Below are positions 6,612 through 15,873 of a stretch of DNA of 64,000 nucleotides, piece by piece. The stretch lies in contig NZ_JAYKGJ010000001.1 in the NCBI RefSeq assembly GCF_036860695.1, positions 186,001-250,000 of the forward strand, read 5' to 3'. Every line of letters begins with the position of its first letter. The stretch's first letter is position 1. This DNA is from Rosettibacter firmus. GTDB lineage: Bacteria; Bacteroidota; Ignavibacteria; Ignavibacteriales; Melioribacteraceae. Both the position numbers and the translations under genes were made by a program. Below the pieces are notes generated by a model. It saw nothing but the letters and a program-made list of their open reading frames with translations. It had not been told where the DNA came from and made no database searches.

Positions 6612-9464
6612 TTATTCACTAATTAAATTATATTTATTGTAAATTTCTTTTAAGAATTCATGACCTTTTTTAGCATATTCATTGCATATTTCATTTGCAT
6701 ACTTTGATTCATTAGAACTATATAAAAATTCAACTATTGAGAGAATATGTTCCTCTTTATACCAAGGAGTAAAGTTTTTAAGCATTTCTAAAAAAATTTC
6801 CCCTATGTATTTAGCTGTTTGTTTATTATCACCTTTGTCCTTTAATTTTTCCAAATACTCGATAAAGAAAGGAGAAACATAACTTTCATTTACATAGCGA
6901 GCTGATAACTTAAGCCATTTGAAAGATTTTTCGTCTATCTGTGGTAAAAATAAAGCTAATTCTGAAATAGCTGATAGTATTTGTTTATCTTCATTTAAAA
7001 GGTTTTCATTTTTGTCTTTGTATTTTTCATAAATCATATTCCAGAACTGCAATATTCTTTCTATAACAATTTTGTCTCCGGCTATTTCTTTTAAGATGTT
7101 GTTTCTCTGCATCCAGAAAAATCTAATAATTTCTTTTATCTGTGCAGGATTCCATAAATCAATCAATTTTTTAAAAAGACTTGATGAATCATCGAGTGTC
7201 TCATTATGATGTAGATATCCTAAACAGATATGTTGTATCAGAAATTCTATATTACGACGCGTTTTAAAATTATAAGAAAGACCGTATTCATAATGTGAAT
7301 TCATAAGATTATAAAGATATCCATAAACCTTTCCGGTAGAAAGATAGCCTTGCATAAAGGCTTCCCAGTATTTGTTACCTTTTTCATTTTCAAGGTTTTT
7401 GATTTTTTCTTTTACCCATTCTCTGTCTAAATAATAAAGTTCAGATAAATAACGACCTAAACAAAAGAAACCCTCTATAATTTTAATGTTTAACAATTCA
7501 TCATATCTTTTCTTAAACTCAGGCTCCCATTTTATGTCTCTCAAAATGCCCTTCTTTTCACTAAAAAGAGCTATACGCAGTGCAAGTAAAATTAGCGCTG
7601 ATATTACTTTCCCAGAAGAAGTATTAATAGTATATGTAACATAGTCAGTTATTTCCTTGTCCTCTTCAACTTTTAAATTATCCAATATCAAGAAAATAAG
7701 TTTTTTCGCTTTCTCAAAAAGTTGTTCAGGGATTGCCCGCTCATCACCTCTTGTACCATACTGTATAAGTTCAGCAACTATTCCAACAATCCAATGATGA
7801 TCAGCACCTCCTAATAAGTTACCCTTTTCTACAATAAATTTATCTTCCCAGAATTCTTTTCTTCCTATATAAAATTCTATAAACTCAAGTACTTTATTCC
7901 ATTCTATTATTTTCTTTTCATTCAATGCATCTTTTACCCCCCTTAAAATCTCATAAACATATATGAAACCAGTATTCTTAAATGAATTAAGGTCATCTAT
8001 GAATTTATCTGGCATTTCCTTAGCAACCTCATATATAACATCAGAAAGTCCATCAATTGATGGTCCTTCCCATTCATCCCTGGTTCTAAATTCCACAAGG
8101 AATTCCGAAAGCTTATCATTAGGGATTTTAATTATTTCTTCTTTTGTTAATGGTGAGGTTTTAATAACCCAACTCGGTTCTTCCATTTTGATAGCAGGTT
8201 GTAGTTCTGCATCCACACCTGATATTTTTTTTATCTCATCATAACGATTTTTAAAGTATGAATCATGAGAAAGAGCTTGATATATTTCTTGTTTATAACG
8301 GGCAATATATTTTTCTCGTTGTTCTTTTATTTGAATTTTTTCTGCTGCTCTTTCAATTTTTAGATTAAGCATTTCTTTCTGTTCATCAGAAAGGTCTCTT
8401 AAATTTTTAAGCAGGTGTTTCAATTCATCTCCAAGATATAAAGTATTTTCCAAAATAAAGTTACCTGCTTCTGTATTCAATACTTCCCAAAAAAGATCTT
8501 CATAAGAATCAACATTTTGCGAGATAATGTAGAGTGCCATTTTAGGAAAATAGAGATATTTATCAATTAGAAATTTATTTAGTAAGTCTTTTACATCATT
8601 GATATTATTTTTAGCCATTGATAGAAGCACTCTTTTTAAGATATAGTTAAGTATACTTTTAGGCTCATCTATACAAAACTCAAGTTCATCAGCTAATTTG
8701 TCAAAGAGAGAGTAATATGCTAAATCTATTTCACTCGTAAGTAGATTTTTTATTTTACTTATTAAATCTTCTACGACACTCTTGGAGCACTTTTGACCGA
8801 TAATTTCAGAATACTTATCAAAAGCTTCCTTCAACCAGTATGAATTAATTACAAGTCGTACATCTTCTTTTTTACCAAGAAATTTTGCTTGTTCTTCAGA
8901 TAAAGGGAAGAATATAATTGCAGTAATACTTTTTATAATACTTTCAGCTTTCTGAATATCCTCAGAATTATCAGTTAAGAATTTTGGTAATAACTTTGTA
9001 GCAATTTCTGCCCCCTGTAGCATATTGTTAAATTTTGAATCAAGCCAGATAGGGATGAGTTTAATAATATCGATAGGTATTTTATTATTTGGAATATTAC
9101 AAAGAATTTTTACAAAATAATACCATATATAATAGTTGTCTATATGTTGATTATTTTCATCTCTATAATTTGACACCTCTTTGATTATAGTTAATAACTC
9201 ATCAATATATTTCTCATTCCCTGGTATATTTATTTGCTGAGATACTTGCTCTAAATAAGGGAGTATATTCCAGAAGGGTACTATAAAATAATCTTCTTTT
9301 TTAGCAGGTTTCAGTCCAGCTAATTTAGATAGAGAAAAGAATCCTTTTTCCTTTAAGGGGTAAAACCATTTTATATCCGTAACTTTTTTAAAAAAATAAT
9401 TTTCATATGTTAAATCTTTTCTTATTAGATCTAAAACCGCTTCTTCTTTTGGAGTTAAACTCAT
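6612..9464 (-). CDS. 950-residue helical protein paired with SIR2, candidate defence partner
   Basis: A large soluble protein with no signal peptide, membrane helix, Walker motif or nuclease motif that I can see. It is almost wholly alpha-helical by composition, with HEAT/TPR-like spacing. The N-terminus contains WFYPLKEKGFFS and FIVPFWNILPYLEQVSQQ, a style of repeat-domain start I associate with large defence or STAND-type sensors. The C-terminal 150 residues resemble DUF4020, which is found fused behind SIR2 domains in other bacteria; both resemblances are from memory. The ATG overlaps the SIR2 stop by 4 bp (ATGA), so the pair is translationally coupled. The likely role is to recognise a phage signal and control the SIR2 NADase. 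It could equally be a scaffold. Confidence 0.7.
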   Translation of the reverse strand: MSLTPKEEAVLDLIRKDLTYENYFFKKVTDIKWFYPLKEKGFFSLSKLAGLKPAKKEDYFIVPFWNILPYLEQVSQQINIPGNEKYIDELLTIIKEVSNYRDENNQHIDNYYIWYYFVKILCNIPNNKIPIDIIKLIPIWLDSKFNNMLQGAEIATKLLPKFLTDNSEDIQKAESIIKSITAIIFFPLSEEQAKFLGKKEDVRLVINSYWLKEAFDKYSEIIGQKCSKSVVEDLISKIKNLLTSEIDLAYYSLFDKLADELEFCIDEPKSILNYILKRVLLSMAKNNINDVKDLLNKFLIDKYLYFPKMALYIISQNVDSYEDLFWEVLNTEAGNFILENTLYLGDELKHLLKNLRDLSDEQKEMLNLKIERAAEKIQIKEQREKYIARYKQEIYQALSHDSYFKNRYDEIKKISGVDAELQPAIKMEEPSWVIKTSPLTKEEIIKIPNDKLSEFLVEFRTRDEWEGPSIDGLSDVIYEVAKEMPDKFIDDLNSFKNTGFIYVYEILRGVKDALNEKKIIEWNKVLEFIEFYIGRKEFWEDKFIVEKGNLLGGADHHWIVGIVAELIQYGTRGDERAIPEQLFEKAKKLIFLILDNLKVEEDKEITDYVTYTINTSSGKVISALILLALRIALFSEKKGILRDIKWEPEFKKRYDELLNIKIIEGFFCLGRYLSELYYLDREWVKEKIKNLENEKGNKYWEAFMQGYLSTGKVYGYLYNLMNSHYEYGLSYNFKTRRNIEFLIQHICLGYLHHNETLDDSSSLFKKLIDLWNPAQIKEIIRFFWMQRNNILKEIAGDKIVIERILQFWNMIYEKYKDKNENLLNEDKQILSAISELALFLPQIDEKSFKWLKLSARYVNESYVSPFFIEYLEKLKDKGDNKQTAKYIGEIFLEMLKNFTPWYKEEHILSIVEFLYSSNESKYANEICNEYAKKGHEFLKEIYNKYNLISE

Positions 9465-10444
9465 TTCAATACCTCATCAATTAATTTAATCTTCTCAAGA
9501 AAATCTTGTGGTCGAGATTGAGGACCAATTATTTTTGCCCATGTACTAATTACTTCAGCAAGATGTTCGTATCCATTTTCATCAATCGGATAAGGGACTA
9601 ATTGAATTCCTAATTCTTTATAGTACTCTTCATAAAATTTTAACAAATTAATTTCATTTTTAAAAATAGGATAAAGCATAAAATGCTTCACTTCTTGTTT
9701 TGATGGATTAGATTTACTAACAAGTAATTCTAATATCTCAAATTCTTCTAATCCATAACCAACAAAAAGAACGGTGTAATTTTTAAAAATTTCCTCAAGT
9801 AAAATTACAGATTTTGAATCAGGTTTATAGTGTTTTATATAATCAGTAACTGTTAAGATTAGATTACTTTCATCCAAAATAGATCCGTGAAGATGAATAA
9901 CATATCCATTAATTAAATTTGAAATTAAAAGTTCTTCTTTTTTATAAATAATATTATTTTTTGAACTATCTTTTTCAATAGGATTTTCAATTGAATTTGA
10001 TGAATTAATATATGTTGTATTTTTTATTGATCTTTGAGCGACCTTGTCTAAATAATCATCATAGTTTGTAGTCACATAAATAGCATTAAAAGAATATAAA
10101 TTGTCATATATATTAAATTTTTCATTTAAATCATCTTTGGCAGTTAAAAAAGATTTAATAAAATCTAAAGATTTTTTTCCTAACTTTTTCTCATATAATT
10201 TTCTACAAATCGATAGTAATTTTCTTGCATCTAAATGTTGCAATTTTTCATATTCATGATAATTGATTATTTTTTTCTCATATAAAACCTTTAAAAATAA
10301 GCAAGCAAATTCATCCCAAGAAGGACATCCAATAATACGAGAAAGCCCGGCTCCAATAAATAAAACTAATCTACCATGTTGTGCAGCAGATATTATTTCA
10401 TCAGGTACATCTGGAATATCTTGAATTTCATTTTTTTCTTTCAC
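9461..10444 (-). CDS. SIR2-domain protein, probable NAD-depleting defence effector
   Basis: A 327-residue SIR2-like protein with the NAD-binding motif FIGAGLS (GAGLS 31-35), VTTNYDD (124-130) carrying the conserved N and D, and HLHG (184-187) with the candidate catalytic His186. SIR2 domains in anti-phage systems usually hydrolyse NAD+ and stop cell growth on infection. The start is the GTG at 10442-10444: an in-frame TGA lies two codons upstream and no ATG is available. AAGGAG lies 11 bp ahead of it. The gene overlaps a broken upstream reading frame and is coupled to the 950-residue partner. No SLOG, TIR, HerA or Argonaute partner is adjacent, so this is not a standard Thoeris, SIR2-HerA or SIR2-Ago layout. 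Confidence 0.85.
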   Translation of the reverse strand: MKEKNEIQDIPDVPDEIISAAQHGRLVLFIGAGLSRIIGCPSWDEFACLFLKVLYEKKIINYHEYEKLQHLDARKLLSICRKLYEKKLGKKSLDFIKSFLTAKDDLNEKFNIYDNLYSFNAIYVTTNYDDYLDKVAQRSIKNTTYINSSNSIENPIEKDSSKNNIIYKKEELLISNLINGYVIHLHGSILDESNLILTVTDYIKHYKPDSKSVILLEEIFKNYTVLFVGYGLEEFEILELLVSKSNPSKQEVKHFMLYPIFKNEINLLKFYEEYYKELGIQLVPYPIDENGYEHLAEVISTWAKIIGPQSRPQDFLEKIKLIDEVLK

Positions 10445-10619
10445 TATTCACTTTACTCCTTGCTTTATTCAGTCTGTTTTGGACAAGTTCGCTGACTGCG
10501 TAGTAAACTTCTTCGCGTTCTTCTTTAGTTAAGCTTAGTGCATCTGCAAATGCATCCCTTATGGAGAAGATTATATAGTCGGGTGCTTTTCTGTCCTGAA
10601 GTGGATTTAGATTTTGTGC
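10428..10619 (-). pseudogene. Remnant of a coding sequence ending in an EEVYYAV-x-EL helix
   Basis: The minus strand has a 63-codon open stretch that ends in DALSLTKEEREEVYYAVSEL and a basic tail (NRLNKARSK). It has protein-like codon usage and is less AT-rich than its surroundings. A TGA closes it upstream at 10620-10622 and the frame has no ATG or GTG before its last codons, so it is a decayed or frameshifted fragment. From memory the tail resembles C-termini of N6-adenine methylases, but this is unproven. Its stop lies inside the SIR2 gene, so SIR2 translation may once have been coupled to it. A similar motif ends the short reading frame at 12339-12536. Confidence 0.45.
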
Positions 10620-10652
10620 TCATCTTAGTTTTTAAAGAATTTTATCAAAAAA

Positions 10653-11159
10653 TTAAAATTTCTCACCCAATTCTCTGAACATCTCAATTATATTTTTGTA
10701 CCGAATATTAAAATCATTACATACATCGGGAATTTTTATTTTTGATTTACGATTGGGTTCGCTTTTTTCTTGAGTAACTATTTGACAACCTTCATTAATA
10801 GCAATTGCATAGGCAATTAACCATGCATCAGCTTTTTCAAATTGTAAAAATTCATTTATTGCATTTAGGACATAATGATTACTTTTTGAGTTAGCCCAAT
10901 TAACTACTTCTGTATATTTATTTACCACTTCCTGAGTTTCGGTGGTTTTGAAATGTTCGTTAGCTAAATTAATTTCGATCCATCGTTTTAATTCATCATC
11001 ATTATTAAATATTTCATCTTTTACTTTATCTATACTAATTACTTTTCCTTCATTAAATAATTTTTTTACTTTTTCCCAAAATGTTGTAGCAACATCTAAT
11101 GGATAAGTAACGCGATGCGATTGAATAAAAAAATTTGAATCAACAATAAAAGTTGACAT
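10653..11159 (-). CDS. DUF4411-family PIN-like ribonuclease toxin
   Basis: A 168-residue protein with a PIN-domain layout: VDSNF at the N-terminus (D7), E49, KADAWLIAYAIA (D111) and IVTQEKS (E131) supply the acidic metal ligands, and the length fits the DUF4411 group. PIN toxins cut RNA. The ATG overlaps the stop of the XRE-ImmA/IrrE gene by one base, the usual antitoxin-first arrangement for this pair. It lies inside the defence island, where such modules may stabilise the island or abort infection. Confidence 0.85.
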   Translation of the reverse strand: MSTFIVDSNFFIQSHRVTYPLDVATTFWEKVKKLFNEGKVISIDKVKDEIFNNDDELKRWIEINLANEHFKTTETQEVVNKYTEVVNWANSKSNHYVLNAINEFLQFEKADAWLIAYAIAINEGCQIVTQEKSEPNRKSKIKIPDVCNDFNIRYKNIIEMFRELGEKF

Positions 11160-12289
11160 TAGTAGAGATGCTCCTTCATTAATTTGTGGTAAGTGCTACC
11201 TTTCATTGAAGTTAGTACATACGCATCCCTAATTAACAATTTATTTTCTGAAACAGCTTGATTTACAAAACTTAAAAATCGAACACTTAGACGTTTTCGC
11301 TGAGTCTTATAAAAATCACCACCATCTTCCCTCTTCTCTTTCCTTTGAATATCACGATTTATATAGTCATTATAAAATTCAAAAAATTCTCTACGGCTTA
11401 ATTTCCCGATATCAAGTAATCTTCTAGCAATAACTATTTGACTAACTTTGAATTTTCTTGCAATGTTTTCAATGTTTTGTTCGTCTTTTAATATACTTGT
11501 TAATAATTTTTCCGGAACTAAAAATTCAGCAGCAATTTTATCACATAATATTTCTGTTGGATTATCTGCGGGTTGTAATTGACGAAAATCAAAACCTGCA
11601 CTTTGTCCAATCCATATATGAGCTAATTCGTGAGCAAGAGTAAAGATTTGTGCAGATTTGCTATCTGCGGAGTTAATAAACATAAACGGAACATATTCAT
11701 CAACAAGAACAAATCCACGGCATTCTTCGACATTAATTTTTCTATGAGTATTATTACCTACTATGCTGCTAAAATTAACAATAATTCCAGAATCTTCTAT
11801 TCTTTGAGTAAAATGTTCTTTTGCTTTTTCCCAGTTCGAAAATTCATTTGCCCAATTTTCAGAAAGGTTAAGTGTTGTTCTTATACTTCTTACTATTTCT
11901 TCAATATTATTTTCGTTTTTAAATTTTCCTACAAAATCAAGTTTGTCATACTCGCTATCTCTTAGATAATCAGATAACCATTTTTGCCTTTGTTGTATTA
12001 TAAGTATAGTTTCATAAACATTAAGATTAACTCTTTCTTGATCAGTTTTGATTGTTCTGAAAAATGGAATAGGCAGTTTTTCTTCTGGTGGATTTTCTAA
12101 AAATAAATATCCAAATGGAAGATGTAACTTTTGAGCAAAAGTTTTTAATTGTTTAAGTGTGGGATTTTTCTTACCAGATAACCAATTAGTGAAAGCTGGG
12201 ATTTTTTCAGAAATTTCATTTATATTGGAGCCAGCTCGCTCTATTGCCCAAATAAGAATGTTGTTATTTATCTTTATTTCTGTTTTCAT
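11159..12289 (-). CDS. XRE-family regulator fused to an ImmA/IrrE metallopeptidase, antitoxin of the DUF4411 pair
   Basis: A 376-residue protein. The N-terminal helix-turn-helix (about residues 10-65) includes ISEKIPAFTNWLSGKKNPTL, which is typical of XRE regulators in this group. The ImmA/IrrE-type zinc peptidase domain has the motif TLAHELAHIW (H220-E221-x-x-H224) and a C-terminal segment containing DKIAAEFLVP. The family (COG2856-like) represses its own operon and can be cleaved or cleave to switch it on. It lies directly upstream of and overlapping the PIN toxin. No clear ribosome-binding site precedes the ATG. Confidence 0.88.
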   Translation of the reverse strand: MKTEIKINNNILIWAIERAGSNINEISEKIPAFTNWLSGKKNPTLKQLKTFAQKLHLPFGYLFLENPPEEKLPIPFFRTIKTDQERVNLNVYETILIIQQRQKWLSDYLRDSEYDKLDFVGKFKNENNIEEIVRSIRTTLNLSENWANEFSNWEKAKEHFTQRIEDSGIIVNFSSIVGNNTHRKINVEECRGFVLVDEYVPFMFINSADSKSAQIFTLAHELAHIWIGQSAGFDFRQLQPADNPTEILCDKIAAEFLVPEKLLTSILKDEQNIENIARKFKVSQIVIARRLLDIGKLSRREFFEFYNDYINRDIQRKEKREDGGDFYKTQRKRLSVRFLSFVNQAVSENKLLIRDAYVLTSMKGSTYHKLMKEHLY

Positions 12290-12338
12290 TTAGCTAAAAA
12301 ATACAAAATTGTTTTTTAATATAGAATCCATCCTTTAT

Positions 12339-12536
12339 TCATTCTTTGCATTTATTTAATCTTTTTCGCAATTGGCGTACAAATTGAGAAAGTTCATACA
12401 AGGCGTAATAAATTTCTTCGTATTCTGCTAATATTTCTAACAGAGGTAAATTAGCTTTTGATTGAAAGCCAATTGCATTTATGTATATTACCCTCTTGAA
12501 GAAAATTATAACATTATTCGATTTTAGAGTTATCAT
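12339..12536 (-). CDS. Hypothetical 65-residue protein, possibly a gene fragment
   Basis: An open reading frame whose last 35 residues (LAEYEEIYYALYEL, then a basic helix ending RKRLNKCKE) look like a real amphipathic helix pair. The first 30 residues overlap, in another frame, the decayed methylase tail and read like noncoding AT-rich sequence. The EE-I/V-YYA-L/V-x-EL motif recurs in the remnant at 10428-10619. It may be a small partner gene that lost its start, or a fragment left by the same recombination event. No function can be assigned. Confidence 0.35.
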   Translation of the reverse strand: MITLKSNNVIIFFKRVIYINAIGFQSKANLPLLEILAEYEEIYYALYELSQFVRQLRKRLNKCKE

Positions 12537-12675
12537 ATTCTTCTATTAAAATTATTTTATCAATTTCAGGGTCTATTATTTTTACTTTTTCGTATGTAAG
12601 GTTATTGAGTTGAGAAACCATTATGTTCTATTTAATCTTCTAATTGATTTGTCCTAGCTTGGGGATTTTTTATTA
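12514..12675 (-). pseudogene. Decayed duplicate of the 3' end of the Eco57I-type methylase gene
   Basis: The minus strand translates, with one frameshift and two stops, into a degenerate version of the last 50 residues of the methylase at 16392-19811. Here NNLTYEKVKIIDPEIDKII compares with YNLTYEEVKIIDPEIEKII in the intact gene, preceded by MVSQL versus MVYKL and ANKKSPS versus AAKKQNPS. The nucleotide match runs over about 140 bp. It starts right after the stop of the 754-residue protein gene and ends at 12514 with an in-frame TAA. The intact and decayed tails flank the Kiwa-like pair and the 754-residue gene as direct repeats. Confidence 0.85.
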
Positions 12676-12684
12676 GCTTTGTTA

Positions 12685-14949
12685 TTAAATTGTAAAGAAG
12701 AAAGATTCATCTTTCACTAATTCTCTAAGTAAACAAATGCTTTTATCAAAATCATATATGTGTAAGCGTTTTTCCTCAAAAACTCTTTCAAGGAATTCTT
12801 TATATTTTAGCATCAAAGCTTCATATAAATAATTTTCATTATTTGTATGTAACTCTAGTTTATTTAATGCTTTATCAATTTTTTTAATTCTTAAGCTATC
12901 ATTTTTACTCGCAGCAGCTATCCTAATCATCCATAGGTATAGAATTAAATCTGCAATATCAAACGGACTTTTGGAAGTCCCTTTCTGAATATAATCTCGA
13001 ATTACAGCTAATAAATTACTTATACAAATATCAATAACCTTATGGACATCAATAATATGTTTCTTATAAAAATCTTCTTGATAACAATGGAATGCAGTCC
13101 AGCAAATTACATCACAAATTTCTTCTGCATAGTACTTGTTGATCTTCTCTGCTCTTTTAGTTGCAACCCAGAAAAAGGATAAATACCGGGTGATTTGGTC
13201 AAATAAATCTTCTATATGATTATGTATATCAGTTAATGGATTTTGTAGTAGCTGAAGATGAATCCTAATAATTTCCTTTATTGAATAAGTAATGTGCCAG
13301 AGGAAAACACTTTCTCCTAAATCATTTTGTTCACCTAAAGAACAGAAGTGCATACTTATTTCAGCGTTATACTTACTGAAGTAATGATATGGGTTTACGT
13401 GCCATCTTTTATCATCGACTTTATTTAGTATCTGGGAAGATCGAATAAAATTAAGGAAGGAATTTTCATTTGCAGCATTATAAGGCACAGATAAATCAAA
13501 ATTCATTAGATTTTTCTGTTTTTGTTTTGATGCATATAACGCAAAAGGAAAAATTGAATCAAGTTTTTCAATTATATCCTTTAAAGTATGAGTTAAACTA
13601 TATTGATGATTAGGTATCAATAAAAACAATCTTTTCATCATAATTTCTAATACTTTATTTCCATAAGCTTGTTTATTTAATGTGATATATTTCATTAGCA
13701 ATTCGATATAAAGTTCATTTGCTTTATAATCAAGCTCTATTACGTGTTGCTTAATATAGATGTCCGATAGAGTCTGGGATAAGATAGAACAACCTTGTAA
13801 AACTACATCATCAAGACTATGATTTTGAGCTTCTTCAATAATATTTGCCATATAACTAATAGGAATAAAAAGCATATCTTTAGATTGTTGAATTTCATCA
13901 GACAAAAGATTTTTTGAAATAGAATCAGTAACTTTTTTAAGAGCTCTTAAACAGTTTATACTTGAATATTGATTCGAAATTAAATTTGATTTTTGAGCAA
14001 TTGCTAAGATATTTTCATACAAATTATTTAGTACATTATTAATGTTACTTTCACTAACAAGAAAAGACGTTTTTGATGGATAATAAATAATATTACCCTT
14101 TCTAGATTTAACAAAATAATCCCCGGTTTTTGCTAAAGCGTCTAAACAAATTGATACAGTATTAACTTCATTTTTAGCTAAAGCTTTTATAGCTATTTCG
14201 GTTAACTCAGAAAATTTATTAATAATATTAAAATCTATATGATTTGATGACGAGTAAAATACTTTCTCAAGATCTTGAGGTGTAATTTCTTCTTCCTTAA
14301 TTCTTTGCAATATTTTTGAATTCCATTTACTTATAAAAGAAATCCTTGAATGGTATTTATTAATAAAGGAAAAAGTTTTTTGTACCAAGCTTTTAATTGC
14401 ATTTTCTGGTTCTAACAGTTTTGTTATCCTCTGATGATACCATCGTAATAAATCAAGTGTAATCCCTGTTAAAAGAATTGATAAAAGTAAATAATGAAAT
14501 GTTGATATACAGAATAATTTTATATTTAAGCCAAATAAAAATGCAACAATTGCAAAAGTCGAAATAATAATAAAAACTAAAGTTGTTGTTTTGTCATTTC
14601 TGTAGATAAAAGATATTGATTTAGAGAACGACTCAATTGACCTTTGTACAGGTAATAATGCTAACGAATATGTAAGTATTAGAATTGTTATGAGTGTGCT
14701 TCCTATGGCAATAAAAAAAGGTGAGTATTGGAATTCTTCTTTCAATCTCACCTTATATTCAGAAATAAAAATGTAATAACAGATTGCCATTGCAAATAAA
14801 GTAATTAAAAATTCAGATAGGAATTTTAGTACTCTTTTAAAACGATTATAGAATTGATAGGAAGTTCTAAAAACAATGAAAGATAATTTTAAAAGCCATT
14901 CAAAAGTTCTTTTCTTAATTAATTCTATTTTTATTTTATGGCTTGACAT
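12685..14949 (-). CDS. 754-residue membrane-anchored protein of unknown function in the defence island
   Basis: Four predicted transmembrane helices lie in the first 165 residues (about 45-65, 77-101, 119-141 and 147-166), with a basic start. A soluble, helix-rich region of about 590 residues follows and probably sits in the cytoplasm. The topology resembles DUF2254-like proteins, but I cannot confirm that family. No nuclease, ATPase or protease motif is visible. It lies 71 bp downstream of the kwaB-like gene and directly upstream of the decayed methylase tail, so it travels with the Kiwa-like pair inside the flanking repeats. It could be an extra membrane sensor or effector of that module. 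Confidence 0.65.
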   Translation of the reverse strand: MSSHKIKIELIKKRTFEWLLKLSFIVFRTSYQFYNRFKRVLKFLSEFLITLFAMAICYYIFISEYKVRLKEEFQYSPFFIAIGSTLITILILTYSLALLPVQRSIESFSKSISFIYRNDKTTTLVFIIISTFAIVAFLFGLNIKLFCISTFHYLLLSILLTGITLDLLRWYHQRITKLLEPENAIKSLVQKTFSFINKYHSRISFISKWNSKILQRIKEEEITPQDLEKVFYSSSNHIDFNIINKFSELTEIAIKALAKNEVNTVSICLDALAKTGDYFVKSRKGNIIYYPSKTSFLVSESNINNVLNNLYENILAIAQKSNLISNQYSSINCLRALKKVTDSISKNLLSDEIQQSKDMLFIPISYMANIIEEAQNHSLDDVVLQGCSILSQTLSDIYIKQHVIELDYKANELYIELLMKYITLNKQAYGNKVLEIMMKRLFLLIPNHQYSLTHTLKDIIEKLDSIFPFALYASKQKQKNLMNFDLSVPYNAANENSFLNFIRSSQILNKVDDKRWHVNPYHYFSKYNAEISMHFCSLGEQNDLGESVFLWHITYSIKEIIRIHLQLLQNPLTDIHNHIEDLFDQITRYLSFFWVATKRAEKINKYYAEEICDVICWTAFHCYQEDFYKKHIIDVHKVIDICISNLLAVIRDYIQKGTSKSPFDIADLILYLWMIRIAAASKNDSLRIKKIDKALNKLELHTNNENYLYEALMLKYKEFLERVFEEKRLHIYDFDKSICLLRELVKDESFFFTI

Positions 14950-15020
14950 ATTTTCTATGTTCTATCTTGCTATTTCCACTATTTCAATACAGGTTATGGA
15001 GTTTGTGGCTTTTAAATATT

Positions 15021-15872
15021 TCATCTGAATTCTCTCTTAGAATTAGTTTCATAAATTATTTCGGAGATTGGTGATTTATATAAATCCTCATTCAAAAAGC
15101 TGATAATTTTCTTGAACTCTTTTTTATCATCCGGAATTTTAATTTTATTAGAAGTCGTGTCAAAATAATTTTTAAGCCCAAACGCTTTAGAATACTTTGC
15201 AACTTCTTTAAAAATATCAGAATCTGTTAATTTTTCTATTATTTTATTCTTTTTAATTAGGAATATCTTTTTCTTCATTCTGGTGTCAATTATTTCATAT
15301 AAATTTTCAGGAATATTAGAGAAAATTTTTTGTTCAAAGAAAGAGTTTATTTCTTGTTCTGTAGCTTCACGATAATATTCAGATAAATCAAATATTTTTG
15401 AGGCGTTGTGGTATGAGTAAAATAATAAGGATTTATTTTGTTTTGAAAAGACAACATCTAATTTATCATCTATTGTAATTCCTTTTTCTTCTAATTTGGA
15501 GAAAGTATTCCCTTTAAAAATAATATTCAACCGGCTGGGTTCAATTATTCTCCTTCTATCAAAACATTGGAATCCGATAATATCTTGGTCGCTTATAATG
15601 AGACCTTTTATTAAATCAATATCGTCTATTTCGATCTTCTCAAGATTTAGTGGATTATTAAAATCAATTTCGAAAGGAAGTGAAAAGTTTTCTATCTCTA
15701 AAATTTGATCGCCTTCCGGTTTATATTGTCCGTCAAATAATATTTTTTCTTTTCGCAAAAATTCTTCAGCATTATTTTTTAGTGGAGTTAGCTCATTTTG
15801 AATGTTACTGGATATATTGATTAACTTGATTAGATTTTCACTTTTCAAAATAGCAAAAATGTTTATACTCAT
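15021..15872 (-). CDS. KwaB-like DUF4868 protein of a Kiwa-type defence system
   Basis: A 283-residue soluble protein. The C-terminal two thirds match my recollection of DUF4868: IDDKLDVVFSKQNKSLLFYS is followed by ASKIFDLSEYYREATEQEIN, then a helical C-terminus. In Kiwa, KwaB is the cytoplasmic effector that acts with the membrane protein KwaA. Here it starts at an ATG with a good ribosome-binding site (AAGGAAG), one base after the stop of a small KwaA-like membrane protein. Length is close to known KwaB proteins. The call rests on family memory plus the two-gene context. Confidence 0.65.
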   Translation of the reverse strand: MSINIFAILKSENLIKLINISSNIQNELTPLKNNAEEFLRKEKILFDGQYKPEGDQILEIENFSLPFEIDFNNPLNLEKIEIDDIDLIKGLIISDQDIIGFQCFDRRRIIEPSRLNIIFKGNTFSKLEEKGITIDDKLDVVFSKQNKSLLFYSYHNASKIFDLSEYYREATEQEINSFFEQKIFSNIPENLYEIIDTRMKKKIFLIKKNKIIEKLTDSDIFKEVAKYSKAFGLKNYFDTTSNKIKIPDDKKEFKKIISFLNEDLYKSPISEIIYETNSKREFR

Positions 15873-15873
15873 T

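Noticed and set aside
7963-8244. 93-residue plus-strand frame inside the 950-residue gene
   Set aside because: Antisense of a well-supported operon member; composition is that of complementary-strand noise.
9461-10444. Thoeris ThsA or Argonaute-associated SIR2
   Set aside because: There is no SLOG domain in this protein and no TIR or Piwi gene beside it.
10528-10623. Short ATG-initiated frame ahead of SIR2 on the minus strand (begins M-S-T-K-S-K)
   Set aside because: It runs only about 30 codons with unlikely composition. The overlapping frame with the EEREEVYYAV segment is the one that looks protein-like.
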